In this document: positions 11,601 to 23,015 of the stretch, piece after piece
Position numbering within the stretch: the first letter of the stretch is position 1
Layout: every line of letters starts with the position of its first letter
From: Hydrangea macrophylla
Lineage: Eukaryota; Streptophyta; Magnoliopsida; Cornales; Hydrangeaceae
Direction: 5' to 3'
Assembly: GCA_033977485.1 (NCBI GenBank)
Contig: CM066991.1
Span: 128,731,999 to 128,795,998, forward strand
Length of the DNA stretch: 64,000 bases
The notes under the pieces: model-generated
The model's input: the letters and a program-made list of their open reading frames with translations, nothing else
Databases searched by the model: none
Told to the model about the DNA's origin: nothing
Program-made: the position numbers and the translations under genes

Positions 11601-14600
11601 GGAGGTGATGTAAACTTTTTCTTATTTATTTAGTTTCTCTGTTTTTAATTTTATTTGTTCTATTTTATTATATTGTTTAATGAGAAGAGGTGGGTTGAAA
11701 TTAAATTTAATATTGATGTAATATTAATTTGCGTACCAAAAAGTTACTATCTGGATGATCTATGTAGCTTTATGCTATATATAATTTCCTTCGCATTCCA
11801 CACCACACCACACCACACCACTGATATATATAAATATATATATATATAGCTCTTAATACTTGCTTTTCTTGGTCCTTATCCAATTATCAGTCTTACGCTA
11901 TATAGTGATATTATATGTAGAGGTAACTGAATTGATGGTTATATTCACTTCTCCCCGTTTTTCCTCACATTGTTGCAGGTTCAGATTGCATCTCAAACTG
12001 AGTGCCCGATCCCTTTTGGAGTTGGTGTGGCATCAGATCCCATGGCCTTGCGTCGAGGAGGAAAGAAGCTGCAAATGGAAGATGTCTGCTATTACCACTG
12101 GCCTATTCCTGGAGCTGAGCAGGTTTTGGAGTCATTTGGCTTTTATAGCTAATAGTTTTACTTTTATGCACTTCCTTTGAAGAGCTAACTTACTGTATTT
12201 GCTGAACTTGCAGTTTGGACTGTTTGGCATATGTGATGGACACGGTGGAGCCGGTGCTGCCACATCTGCGAGCAAGTTAGTGCTTCTTTTCTTACATGCA
12301 AGAGTGCTATTTACATGGATCTGTAAATAGCAAATAATTTTTGATATATTCGTAACAACAATCTGCAATACCCTTTGCCACTAGCTGGAATGGAGGCAAT
12401 TGTCATGAGATCTGGTGAAGAAGAAATAAATTCCCTCTTCAATATCACACCTTTATTTATTTTTTATTTTTTATATGACTTTACTTCAATATCAATGTTT
12501 TAAGCTAGTTGTGGAAATTTGGGGGGGAAGAAAAGAAGAAGAAAAAAGCTGGTTGTGGCTTCAAAGATTACCTAGTTCATACTCTTTTGTTGGAATATTC
12601 CACATTTGGACCCTGTTTGGCATCACTTCTCAAATGTAGGTTTAGGCCCAAAAGTGCTTCTGGGACCCGAAACGCTTATACTAGCCTGTTTGGATTAATA
12701 TTGAGCACTTTAGAGTCCCACAAGCATGTTTTGGCTGAAGCCGGTCTAGAGGTGCTTTAACCCAAATGTGTTGCAAGAAGCAGGATTGGATTTAATGAAT
12801 TTTTCCTAATTCCCATGGTGCCATTGTGATTAGGGGTTCTGCTGTCGTCTAAATGCACAAGTCACAGCCAATCCAAACGGCCCCAGTAACCAGGTCTCTT
12901 GCTGCTTGATAGGCAGCAGCAATTGTTTTTTGATTTTTTGCAATCAGTGGAAAGCCTAATTTGGTCAGGTTGGAAATGGAATTACCCTGATTATTGTTTC
13001 CTAAGAGCAACTCCAAGGGACATGCCATTTCCAACGCGGCATGCCAAATGGCAAAATTTGACATCTTGTTCTCCTCCAACCAAAATGCCAAAAGTCCATG
13101 TGGCAAATAGCATGCTTGTTCATATGTCAAAAATGACATACCAAAAGTTGGCATGCCATTTCCACTTTTTCATTTATTACATTTATTTGTTAAACCAATC
13201 ACTTACTTTGTTAAATGATTAAAGAATATATAAAAATTATAAAATAATAAATTTCACATATTGGGTATCATTTACTCCAACCGAATGTCAAATTCTAATA
13301 TGTCAAATTACCACATAAGCCCTCAAATTTATTTGGCATACCAATATTTGACATCCCCTGAAGATGCTCTAAGAAGTTTATTTGACCTGAGGGTGAAAGA
13401 AAACCGAACCAAACTGACACACCGAACCGAACCGAACCGAACCGATCGGTTCAGTCGGTTTTCATTTAGTTTGTCTAGTGTAAAACCGAAACCAACCGAA
13501 ATTTCATACACTCCGAACTGAACCGAAACTGATCGGTTTTCAAAAACCACAACGAACCGAGCCGTTTACACCCTTAATTTGACCTTGTAGAAGATTCCTT
13601 TTACAATACAATTATTCCTATTTACAAAACCCATCCATTATGTGTCAAGATTCTATGTCGTCATCACATTATTAGTGCTGTGCTTATCTCGTGTATGCGC
13701 TAGGGTAGCAGTTCGTTCTTGCCGTTGCGTACTTTATTAATTGCTCTTAGTAATTTATTCTCCAGAATACTACCTGAGATGGTTGCTAGTATCTTGTCGG
13801 ATTCATTCAGAAGGGAAAGAGTTTTATCACATTGCGATGCTTCAGATGTCCTTAGGGATGCATTTTTACGAACAGAAGAATGCATGAATCACTTTTATGA
13901 GGTTTTTTTCCTACATATACCTTTGTTAGTTACATTTTTCTTCACCTTTGTATGTGTCTTCTTGATACATAATTAAAACATCAAGTCTATGCCTCTGAAT
14001 TGATTTTTCTTTTCTTTGTTTTGGTATGTTTTACTCAAAATCATAACATCCTATATCTGGTTGTCTTCCTCTTTTTCTTTGGTTTATTATTGTTAAAATG
14101 TTGAAACCTAAGTTCCTTAAGTGTTCTGTTTCGGATGTTGCCTGGCTTAAATACTTGTATCCTGGATTCCGTACTTGTGTGGGAGAACAATATGAATAAT
14201 CGTGTATATGATGAAAAAATTCCACTTTCTCTTCTTTGTTTTATCATTGTTTTATTTCCAGCTTCATGCCATAATATAATTAATTGGTGGTTGCCAACAT
14301 ATATTGAAAATATTCTCCACTAGACTACAAATATGAGTCCGCATGGATGATCTCATGATACCTTTTCCTGATGTTCCTTATTGAAACTGTATGGTCAAGT
14401 ACTTTCAAGTTAACTGGAAAATCTAATAGACAAATTGAATATAGTTTTTTCAGTAACACATTCAATAGAATGGAGTTTAATTTGACATTAGGTTGCTACT
14501 TTTCATGATTTAGTTGGTGACTTTTTCTTTCACTAATACAATCACACAATACTTTCTTCTTCTTTTTTTTTGTTCCCTTCTCTGTGGAACCTCTGATTTA

Positions 14601-17600
14601 GACTTCTAGGTCCAGATTAAGTTGCTACTTGTCATGATTCCGTTGGTGACTTTTCTTTCACTAATACAATGACACAATACTTGTTCTTTTTTTTTTTTTT
14701 TGAACCTCAGATTTAGACATCTGGGTCCAATTCTAGCATCCTAGGATGGTCTCAACACAACCCAACTGTCCGTTGACATTACCTTATATATGCATATATA
14801 GGGAGAGAGAAGGGAATCAAGCCTTAATCTCTTATGAGTAAAGGAGATCTGATTACCTCCTCGACATCCTCGTTTGTCTGATTCTTGTTTATGTTGGCGA
14901 GAGCCTCAGTTATAGGTTGAATTTCCTTAGATTTGGCATTTTTTTTTCTACAAGAGCTATTATATGACATTGTTGAGTTATCTTTTGAATTCATTTCTTT
15001 TTTTCTTTTTCTTTTTCTTTTTTTTTTTTTCCTTTTTTTTGCGTTCTTTTCTATTCAAATTTTGAAGTGCTCAGTCACATACGAGTTAATACTTAGGGTT
15101 AATTACACTCACCTCCCCTGTGTTTTGCCTTACTTACACGGACCTCCCTTAAAATTAGTATTCTAAAACACTTTCCCCCCTTAAAATTAATATTCTATAA
15201 TACTTTCCCCCTTAAAGTGTAAAAAAAGTACCAGGCAGAAGGGAGGTACCCCCCTTAAAATTAGTATTCTCAAACATTTTCCCCCCTTAAAATTAATATT
15301 CTGTAACACTTTCCCCCCCTACATGGACCTCCCCTTATATTGGTATTCTAAAACACTTTCCCCCTTTAAAATTAATATTCTGTAACACTTTCCCCCCTTG
15401 AAGTGTAAAAAAATACTAGGCAAAAGGGAGGTACGTCTCTTAAAATTCGTATTCTAAAACACTTTCCCCCCTTAAAATTAATATTCTGTAACACTTTCCC
15501 ACCTTAAAGTGTGAAAAAATACAAGGCAAAAGAGAGGCCCGTGTAATTAAGGCAAACACAGGGGAGGTGAGTGTAATTAACCCTAATACTTAATACGGAA
15601 CAAGCCAATACGTTAACTTTAAGTCAGTTCTGTTATGATGCTCGATTACTCATGTCTATGAAGCATGAGTGCTTCAAAAATGGTGCCGCACGCGCACTTA
15701 GTGCTTTTGTAGTGCTTTTGTGCAAGACTTTGTTAACGTTTAATATTAATTTGCTTGCTTGTGGTTTCGTTGATAGTTGAATTACATTGTTTATTGTTAA
15801 GCAAGTAATTTATGTGTATTTTGTGTCTTAATTAGAAAAAAAAATTAGTGGTAGAATAGGTTGTATATAGTATAATAGTAATATATAAATGCTATATAAA
15901 ATATATTTTTAGTATTTTTATATAGTACCCCCGCCACACTCGCACTCTTGCTTTTGAGAAAATTGTCGAGCTCCCCGCACTCGCGTCCTTGCATCTGCAC
16001 TAGTGCTTCCTTGACTCGTGTGTTAACTAATTCAATATGGTAAACATCCGAGGCATGTTAATTTGGCCGAGTTTCGAGTTCGCTCTCCATGTAAAAAGCT
16101 TATTTAATCTTGCTGAAGAGAAGGAATGACAAAAGAAAAATGTTACTGCTTACTGCTGCTGCTTTTTTTTTTTGGCTCTTTCCTACTGGATTCATGTGAT
16201 AACATTGACTATGAGAACATTGTTATTATGTCCATACCAATTGTCATAATCTTCTTTGTTCTGATTCTCAATTTTGATTTAGTTGCGGATCTTAGAGCCC
16301 GTTTAGTTTTGCTGTGGGAATTTGAGAATTTTCGGGAGAAGAATGTTTGGCAATCTAGCTGAAAAAGTAATTTTCCATGTAAAATGATCAAATTGGACAC
16401 TTTGAAACATAAGTTCCAAATTACGGATGACATCTAGACAATGTTGAAAATTTTGAATTGCCATAGGGTCATTTTTGGAAAATAACAATTTCACTAGTTT
16501 TTTTTTTTTGTGGAAAAAGCCTAAATTTGCTGCTGTTAAATTAATCCCTTTTTTCAGCTTTTCACAAAATCTGGTTTTTGAAAAGGCTGTAGAAAGTTGG
16601 TTGCCAAAATGGGCTCAACTTTTCCGATAATCTCAAATAATTACCAAACAGGCACTTAGTGTCGTGCAATGATTTATTTACAACCATGATAAGGGTGATT
16701 TTTTCTTGTTTTATAATGTATTTTTTGTTGAGATAGGTTTAAGGTTGTGGTATGTTATAATGAGCAAAATCTTTCAGGGTTGTACGGCAACAGCGCTTCT
16801 GATTTGGGTTGATGGTCATGAGAATTTCTATGCGCAATGTGCAAATGTTGGAGATTCAGCCTGTGTTATGAAGTACGCGCCCTTGTTGTCATTCTTAGGT
16901 TGATTGGTGAATTATTATCGTTCTAAGAACTATGTGGATGATATAAGTTTGATGTTGTTATCATAGAGCCCATTTGGGTATCTTCTAAATACTCATTTTT
17001 TGGAATAGGATCTTTGAAAAAGCTACAAATTGGAGTTTTTCTAAATAACTGTTAGCTTTAGGAACTAATCAGATTTTAAAAAATAAAAACTAAAAGCTGT
17101 GAGAAAGCTAATCCAGACTGTCACAGCTTTTTAAACACACTCTTTAAGTGATTTTTGGTGTCCCAATAAAGCTATCCCTGGGCTTTTACTCTGCTTTAGT
17201 TTTGGGATTTAGCCCATCTAAATTTGTACGGACCTGATTTTTTTTTTTTTTTCATGTTCTGTACTTCTGCTGCTACAAATTGATCAAATTACTAGATATA
17301 TGTCACTGCATCTGCTTCATTTCCAGCAATGATTCCCTAATAGTATGATACTAGTGATTATGCATCTGTAGAATTTGTATCTATCTGTCAGTCACCGCGT
17401 CTCTGTGTGTAGTGGGTGTGTGTAAATGTACACAAACGTGTGGTACCCCTGTTTAAGATTTATGCATGCTTTTGCATCCACACACCTGGGGTGACGTTAT
17501 AGAGAGTATTGGTTTGAACATAGAGTTTTCGAGCCACATGGTATTTCAGTCAAACAAAGATTTTGACATTTTATTAAACCCCAATAAAGTTTATGTACAG

Positions 17601-19364
17601 GGGTAAATTGGTTATGTTATAGAATCCGATAGTATCTATTGCTTTGACAAAGTGTGTCAATGGGAAGGATAGTGCAATTTACCCCTACCCAGTATTTACG
17701 GTTGCTCTGAGATGGCATGTTTACTTGCTGTGTTCTTTATTTGGCTAAATACATTATCTACTAAATCTTCACTGATCATTTTAATGATTTCCAATAATGA
17801 AATTGTTTAAGTATTTAACTGGTTGGGGTAGAAATATAATAGGTGAGTGGACTTGTTGAATTTTTCAGAAATTATTATCCAACGAATGACAGCTGAATGA
17901 TCCATCCACTATTTTGATGCAATTGCAAAGGCTATTCTAGAAAATCACAATGTTGTTGTTTTCTCCTTTGATTTAAGTTCTCTAATTAAAGCCCATCACT
18001 TTTCTTTTCCTCTTTTCAAAATTCTTTTGATCAGTAAAAACCCATGGTATTTTCATATATATCATGTTAAACCTTTGTATTTACTTATATCCTGTTGTGG
18101 CAGTATTGATGGGAAGCAGGTTAAGATGACTGAAGACCATAGAATAACCAGCTCTTCAGAAAGACTCCGTCTTCAAAAAACAGGAGAACCGTTGAAAGAT
18201 GGGGAAACACGTCTATGTGGTGATTGAAAACTGTTTTTTATTGATTTATTACTTACTCTATTGAAAGCCAGTAACATGCTTACTCCTTTTCCTCCCCTGT
18301 TCAGGTTTAAACCTTGCTCGGATGCTTGGAGACAAATTTCTGAAACAGCAAGAGGCTCGCTTCAGTTCAGAGCCTTATATAAGTCCGGTTATCTATATAC
18401 AACAAGCAAACAGGGCCTACGCGCTATTAGCAAGGTGATCTCTATTTCCACTTTAATGCATTTGTCTTGTGCTGCTCTTTTAATTGGTAATACTCCGTAT
18501 TCCTTATTTCCGCTTCCCTCTAGTTTGCGAGCGGGCTCGTCTGATTGATCTGGCAGTTAATGGGCAACAATATAGAAACTAATGAAACTAAAACGATCTG
18601 ATCAGCAGAAAATTATATTATGAAGCTAAAAATTATTTTCATCGGGATAGGCTAATTAGCTATTTCTCCTTTTTCTTCTAGAAATTAGTGCTGAAAAATT
18701 GTTTGTTGTTATCTTCTGTTTTTCACTATAATTTTGTTCCTTCTTTTTTGGGTGCAACTACTATTTATTTTAACGTAGTGTAAATGTTACTCCTGATGCA
18801 GTGATGGCTTTTGGGATGTTGTCAACTTTAGAAAGGCGATTCACCTTGTCGAGCAGGTACACACTTGGACATAGTTTTCTATGAACTTGTCCACAAAATC
18901 ACTTAGAGCCCGTTTTGGCCAGGGCTGATTTTGGACCATCTACTTTTGGGGGAATATTAAGAGATATGAGTCGGTTTTTGCTAAACTTTTGCACAGCCTT
19001 CTCAAAAACCAAATCCACTTTAAAGCTGAATTTTTTTTTCCAGCAATTGCTGCTTTTTTGAAAATCTACCAAGGAAAAAGATCTCTTATTGCCGACAGCA
19101 CGTACCAAACAGACTCTTAGTTATATGTTTTCTTTGCACTTATATAGAAAGTTCTCACTTACACATCCTTTTTTTTTTCTTCTCAAATCTTAAATTGTAC
19201 AGACAAGGGAAAGATGTACCACAGAAGGAGAGAGTTTGGCAGAGAAGATTGCTAGTTTTTTGTTAAACGAGGCCAGAACAGAGCGTACAAAGGATAACAC
19301 CTCTATAATATTCCTAGATTTTGACACCGCCAGTAGAATCTCTTCTTGTAAACATGATACTTAA
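5484..19364 (+). CDS. KAPP: Kinase-associated protein phosphatase (membrane anchor, FHA, PP2C), 13 exons
   Basis: Inferred exons: 5484-5627, 9002-9209, 9286-9456, 10366-10550, 10789-10947, 11979-12122, 12214-12275, 13766-13901, 16778-16872, 18104-18219, 18305-18434, 18802-18856, 19203-19364. All introns are GT-AG and the frames join without a stop to give 1,767 nt, about 588 residues (Arabidopsis KAPP is about 580). Residues about 6-29 form a hydrophobic signal anchor. The FHA (kinase-interaction) domain is about 183-270, with G210-R211, S225, H228 and N249-G250. The PP2C domain is about 305-580, with metal/catalytic motifs MED (323-324), DGHGG (345-349), VGDS (D429), SDGFWD (518-522) and KDN (566-567). 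KAPP binds phosphorylated receptor-like kinases at the plasma membrane and is a known negative regulator of them. All core catalytic residues I can see are intact. Very high confidence in family; individual splice sites are inferred. Confidence 0.93.
5628..9001 (+). other. KAPP intron 1
   Basis: A 3.4-kb intron. It holds a TA/TG microsatellite (about 5655-5695), a poly-A/GAA run (about 6204-6235), and a GC-richer, unrecognised block at about 7440-7930. It also has a 28-29-bp tandem duplication around 8306-8362 (GATGTTGCAGATCTGGGAT unit). The minus strand of 7440-7900 contains open frames of about 70-90 codons with no recognisable domain. Confidence 0.6.
9593..9720. repeat. Perfect 64-bp tandem duplication
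   Basis: Positions 9593-9656 and 9657-9720 are identical as read (both start TAGGAAGGAGAAG and end GTCACTTTCC). They lie in KAPP intron 3. Lack of divergence indicates a recent duplication or slippage event. Confidence 0.9.
9797..10185. mobile_element. hAT-like non-autonomous element, copy A (KAPP intron 3)
   Basis: The ends share the inverted word GAAGCACyAGTGC. The interior includes a mirrored AAGTAATTTAAGTG / TAATTAGAAAAAAA region and has no ORF. A second copy in opposite orientation lies at 15660-16009. The flanks carry similar words (GAGGAAAACCAAG and GAGGAAAACACAAG), which may be an imperfect target duplication. The superfamily is a guess from the ends. Confidence 0.65.
10583..10734. 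mobile_element. Tourist-like MITE, GAGCCCGTTT family (KAPP intron 4)
   Basis: The 152-bp element runs from GAGCCCGTTTGAG to an inverted CAAGCGGGCTC and is flanked by TTA on both sides (10580-10582 and 10735-10737). The family recurs at 16295, 18906 and 53963. Confidence 0.75.
10948..11978 (+). other. KAPP intron 5
   Basis: A 1.0-kb intron without genes. It has a small tandem duplication of AAGATTCTTATATTACATATTTGGGAT-type sequence (about 11027-11080), a CACCA pentamer run (about 11798-11820) and a TA microsatellite (about 11822-11850). Confidence 0.6.
13005..13369. mobile_element. Tourist-like MITE (KAPP intron 7)
   Basis: The ends GAGCAACTCCAAGGG and CCCTGAAGATGCTC are imperfect inverted repeats flanked by TAA at 13002-13004 and 13370-13372. 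The 365-bp interior contains many ATGCCA/TGGCAT words and no transposase. Confidence 0.7.
13385..13580. repeat. ACCGA-rich dispersed repeat
   Basis: A dense cluster of ACCGAACCGAACCGA and inverted CGGTT words occupies about 190 bp of KAPP intron 7. Related degenerate sequence occurs at about 33400-33570 and 57757-58700. It looks like a dispersed non-autonomous repeat common in plant genomes. Ends and superfamily were not determined. Confidence 0.5.
13902..15086 (+). other. KAPP intron 8, 5' part
   Basis: About 1.2 kb of AT-rich intron with poly-T runs. A short direct repeat of CAACTAATACAATCACACAATACTT-type sequence appears at about 14505-14555 and again at about 14640-14685. No gene was recognised. 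A poly-T/TTTTTC stretch at about 14995-15045 precedes the MULE-like element. Confidence 0.5.
15096..15583. mobile_element. MULE-type MITE with 9-bp duplication and internal tandem repeats
   Basis: Long inverted ends (GGGTTAATTACACTCACCTC... at the left, its complement ending GTGTAATTAACCC at the right, about 37 bp) are flanked by the direct 9-mer TAATACTTA at 15087-15095 and 15584-15592. A 9-bp duplication with long inverted ends is the Mutator signature. The interior is a set of degenerate repeats of AAAATTAGTATTCTAAAACACTTTCCCCCC type, about 35-45 bp each and sometimes paired with an AAAGTGTAAAAAAATAC word. There is no ORF. It lies in KAPP intron 8. Confidence 0.85.
15660..16009. mobile_element. 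hAT-like non-autonomous element, copy B (inverted relative to copy A)
   Basis: This is the reverse-complement relative of 9797-10185: the GAAGCA...AGTGCTTC left end, the internal TAATTAGAAAAAAA region and the GCACTAGTGCTTC right end are all recognisable. Divergence is moderate and the left end is degraded. It lies in KAPP intron 8, about 5.5 kb from copy A in the same transcript. Confidence 0.65.
16295..16655. mobile_element. Tourist-like MITE, GAGCCCGTTT family (KAPP intron 8)
   Basis: The element starts GAGCCCGTTTAG, ends CCAAACAGGCAC, and is flanked by TTA at 16292-16294 and 16656-16658. At 361 bp it is longer than the sister copies and has no ORF. Confidence 0.65.
16873..18103 (+). other. 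KAPP intron 9
   Basis: A 1.2-kb intron. Its first 300 bp (about 16966-17185, from GAGCCCATTTGGG to CTGGGCTTTTA) look like a degenerate relative of the GAGCCCGTTT MITE family without clear flanking duplication. The rest is unremarkable AT-rich DNA. Confidence 0.45.
18906..19116. mobile_element. Tourist-like MITE, GAGCCCGTTT family (KAPP intron 12)
   Basis: The 211-bp element runs from GAGCCCGTTTTGG to CCAAACAGACTC, flanked by TTA at 18903-18905 and 19117-19119. It lies about 85 bp before the last KAPP exon. Confidence 0.7.
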
Positions 19365-19623
19365 AATCAGCGTCAGTTGTATATTAAAATCATTATTGGT
19401 TTTAATTTTTCTTTAGTTTATGAAAATTGTATGGGTTCTCCATGTTTTTCTTTTAGCTCTAGCTCGGTTTCAATGAAGCTTGTCATGCGTCTTGAGAGTT
19501 GGAAGCTGTCACATTGTGCTATACGCTTAGGTCAAATTATGGTCTTCTTTAAAGGTAAAAGAAATAATGAAAAGATAAGGGAAGGCTTCTCTACAATGTG
19601 AAATGATGGATTCTATGGGGATG

Positions 19624-19627
<4 letters not shown>

Positions 19628-19696
<69 letters not shown>
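19628..19696. repeat. (TC)n microsatellite
   Basis: An uninterrupted run of about 34 TC units lies roughly 265 bp downstream of the KAPP stop codon, probably in or just after the 3' UTR. Confidence 0.95.
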
Positions 19697-19699
<3 letters not shown>

Positions 19700-20618
19700 C
19701 TTTCTTTCTCTTCTTCTATTCTACCAAACAAGAGTTTCATTTTTATCTATGTACATGTTTGGTGTCATGAGAACTTGTGGAAGTGAGAATTGATGCAACC
19801 ATTCATTATCAGTGTTGAGGCTATTTATCTATCAGAAAAGTGCAAAAACTACTTGCATTGCTCTAAATAAGCATGAAATTTAAATGGTAGCAGTTGGGAT
19901 CTCAACAATCAACAAGCATTACATGCTAAAGCTTAGTCTGGCCCCCATTTTGTTGCTTTTCCTTTTTTAAAATTCAAATTCATGTTAATCCATATCTTTT
20001 TTCTATTTTTAGCTCAAAAACTAGAATTCCATTAATGAAAATAAAATCTTACATAGAAAACTAAACAAACAACAAAAATAAAGAAAAGAACAAGCAAAGG
20101 CAAAACAACCAAGAGTACAATAGATAAGGAAGCATAAGCGATTACAGAAAACCCTATGTCAGTTGCAAAAGGAATCCACCACTACGCCACAAGGACCGCC
20201 GAGTAGAGAGATCCGGAACCCAGAACACCTTCAAACTTGTAGATGATAGAGACCACCCAAAGAAAGAAGACTGCACAAAGCCAAGCCCAAACAGGTGAAG
20301 AAGCATCACCAAAGGGGGCAACCGAAGTTGCTTGAAAAGCTTCCATGATAGCAAAAGTTGCACCATGGAAAGCAACACAACTGTGGAAGAAGGTTCCAAA
20401 GCCACCAATCATAACCTAATGTAGACCGAAAAGCCAATCTACTGTTGCAAGACTGGTCTGGGCAACATCCACCATCTTGAACCCAAGGAGAAGCCCTGCA
20501 AAATAAAAAAAAAAATTCCTTCACAAAGGAAGGGGAAAAGCTTCACAGAGGAAGCGGAGGAGCCAAACAGGCCCTTATTGGAGTTGGGACAAAACATGGC
20601 ACAAAGAGAGAGAGAGAG

Positions 20619-20664
<46 letters not shown>

Positions 20665-21314
20665 CAGAGGCCGAAGAAGGAAGGGGGAGGGGGTGTTTGT
20701 GTGGCTAGGGTTTCATACTTACTCTCTTTCTAGAAAACTCTTGAGAAAGAAGCTCCCTAGTGGTTGGTCATTCTCTTTTGTCTGCATTAATTTATTTAGT
20801 AACTAGTTTATGAGCTTTGTAAAAATTGCACTTAGGGCTTCCAAAGTTTGTGTGATCAGTTGAAAATTGAATTTTTCTGTTTCAACGCCAATATTTACAA
20901 ATAAATTATAATACGTTTTGTACAAATATATATATATATATCTACAAGATTAACTGAAAATTCACTTGGCCTACTTCTCCCACTTTCGCTACTTTCTCTC
21001 CTCCAACTTGTGGGTTCCAATCTTGTATTAGAGAAAGAGTAATGATATGCTTCTCCAAGTTTAAACCTTAAATTTAGTTTTGAAGCGTTGTGTCAGTTAT
21101 GCCACATATAATGGTATGTTGTACTATGCGACAGTTTTATCAGTTCTGCCAGAAGGCGTTCATAGACTCCAAAGAGTCGACAGTGAAATGGCGAAGAAGA
21201 AAAGAGACTAATCAGAAGTGGATGCACAGACCCACAATGCAGAGAACAAAAAAGTAGAAATCTCTAATGAGGCGGAGCTCGTGAACGGAGATTCTCATGA
21301 TAGGAAACGAAGAA

Positions 21315-21377
<63 letters not shown>

Positions 21378-21417
21378 AGGTGGAGACCCACATGGAGGAA
21401 TCAAAGAAGACACCCAC
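19697..21417. other. Intergenic region downstream of KAPP
   Basis: No recognised gene. The minus strand of about 20,040-20,580 has three overlapping short frames (70-85 codons) and reads like a transcript fragment, but no domain is recognisable and none is long. GA/TA microsatellites lie at about 20,606-20,660, and a GA run of about 29 units lies at about 21,319-21,375, close to the left LTR of the Copia element. Confidence 0.5.
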
Positions 21418-22332
21418 TGTTGCTGCATAAACTGTAAAAAGAATAATATTACCAAATAACAATAGCCTAGACGTTTTTCTTGGGATGAGTCGCGGACTAA
21501 GTCGCTCTCTTTAAGACGCTTCGCGGCTCTGCCCAAGTTGTGCAAGCAGTTCAGATAAAGGCCACGACGTCCCCAGGATAAAGCAGCCCAGAAATCACCT
21601 CTGTCTCGAAAATCCGTGCACGGAGGAAGATCGGAAAACCCACACCCTTTCAGAACTAGTTGCTCGGAAACACAAAAAATATTTGTAAAAACAGTATCTC
21701 TCAAAAAATTTTACAGAAACTGTTTTTCTTCTCTCTTGTTTGGAATGAAATTTTTATGAAAGCAGTTTTTCTGTATATATAAAATATATTCTGAACGTTG
21801 GGGTAACATAACGTTGCAGAACGTGGAGAGAAATCTAGGAACGTTGGAGAAAAAATCTGAAATAAAAAATTAAAAAAAAAATGTTGATGAGTTTGAGGGA
21901 GACTTGGTTTCCAATTGACCCAATCCAAATAAAACTCTTTCAGCTTAAAAAATATATATTTATTTTTCAAATAATTTTTTTATAAAAAGATATATAGGAG
22001 TAGGCCCACACCTACACCTACACCCACACCCACACCCACACCCACACCCACACCCAAGCCCGGCCCAGAACGGAGCGGGGCGGCGGTGGGCACGCGCGTG
22101 TGTGTTTTATGGTAAACCCAATTGGGCCTTGGTTCTCCTTCACAAAACTTGGTACCCCTAAGGGGCCCAATCCTTACTTCAACCTCCACTTAAATATGTC
22201 CTTCCCACTTCCTCTAATTTTCCTATGTGGGACAAATAAAAGAACATTTGGGTTGGTTTGTGAATAAGACAAAACTCAAAACCAATTTTCAAAAGTTTTC
22301 CCTCAAATTTTAAACATACACTTTTTCCAACA
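21418..22332 (-). mobile_element. 3' LTR of Copia element A
   Basis: Read on the minus strand the LTR starts TGTTGGAAAAAG (22332) and ends GCAGCAACA (21418). It matches 27521-28186 with scattered substitutions and indels. A CACACC hexamer run (about 22,010-22,053) is expanded here relative to the other LTR. The first part of U3 (about 22,160-22,332) has no counterpart in the other LTR. Confidence 0.85.
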
Positions 22333-22345
22333 ATCCCCCACTTGT
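22333..22345 (-). other. Polypurine tract of Copia element A
   Basis: On the minus strand ACAAGTGGGGGAT immediately precedes the LTR start TGTTGG. This is the usual plus-strand priming site for plant Copia elements. Confidence 0.75.
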
Positions 22346-23015
22346 ATTTTAAAATTTGATTTAAGATCATCGGGCAACGTATCATAAGACTGTGCATAAG
22401 TAAATGTGTTTTTCAACTTGAACCTTTACGTAGTGATAGTAACCGTAGTTTTGAACTCTATCTCAGACAACACCACACACACAGTCCTACTAGGGCGAAT
22501 GATCTAGAGAATTTGTCCAAAATTTCATAGGAAGCGGCCTCACTTCCACATTCACCTAGGTGAGTCTAACAAGGATACTCCTGAAGCTAGGTATCCCACT
22601 CCAAATGGAGTTTAGATCTCATTAAGAGTTATAAATAACTCAACCTTTTGTCCTTCAGGATGTCATGCTTCGTAGGGATGGACTTAGAATATCACCCCCA
22701 TATATAGATATTAGCATGATTTTACTCATATCACTTCATGACTTGTTATTATCCTCTGTACCTATTTCTTGGGATCTCCAGTCTATAGGTTGGATTACTA
22801 TCACAAGTGACTCAACTATCTAAGGGTTTTAGTCTCATCCCTTTTGAGGTTTTACAAACCTTCTCTCATGCTAGTCCTTTCATCAAAGGATCAGCCAAAT
22901 TCTCCTCAGACCGTACATAATCCACTCTTACAGCTCTAGAAGAGAGAAACTCTCTAAGAGTGCTGTGCTTGCGACGTATTTGTCGCTTCTTGCCATTATA
23001 CATTTGGCCAAGGGC
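22346..23015 (-). pseudogene. Copia A: RNase H C-terminal remnant and 3' untranslated region
   Basis: On the minus strand about 23,010-22,830 encodes a recognisable Copia RNase H tail: RRKHSTLREFLSS, VDYVRSEENLADPLMKGLA and LKPLDS. It is interrupted by an in-frame TGA in place of an Arg codon near 22,877. From about 22,820 to 22,346 there is non-coding sequence leading to the polypurine tract. A 14-bp direct repeat, ATACATTTGGCCAA, occurs at 22,998-23,011 and 23,027-23,040, at the edge of the foreign insert. Confidence 0.7.

Noticed and set aside
20154..20580. Three overlapping minus-strand frames downstream of KAPP
   Set aside because: Different frames cover the same DNA, none is long and no family was recognised. 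It may be a transcript fragment but is unsupported.
21264..21704. Minus-strand 146-codon frame with poly-Leu/Ser tail
   Set aside because: It lies in the LTR and reads through the GA microsatellite. Its similarity to the frame at 27,411-27,791 only reflects the two LTRs.
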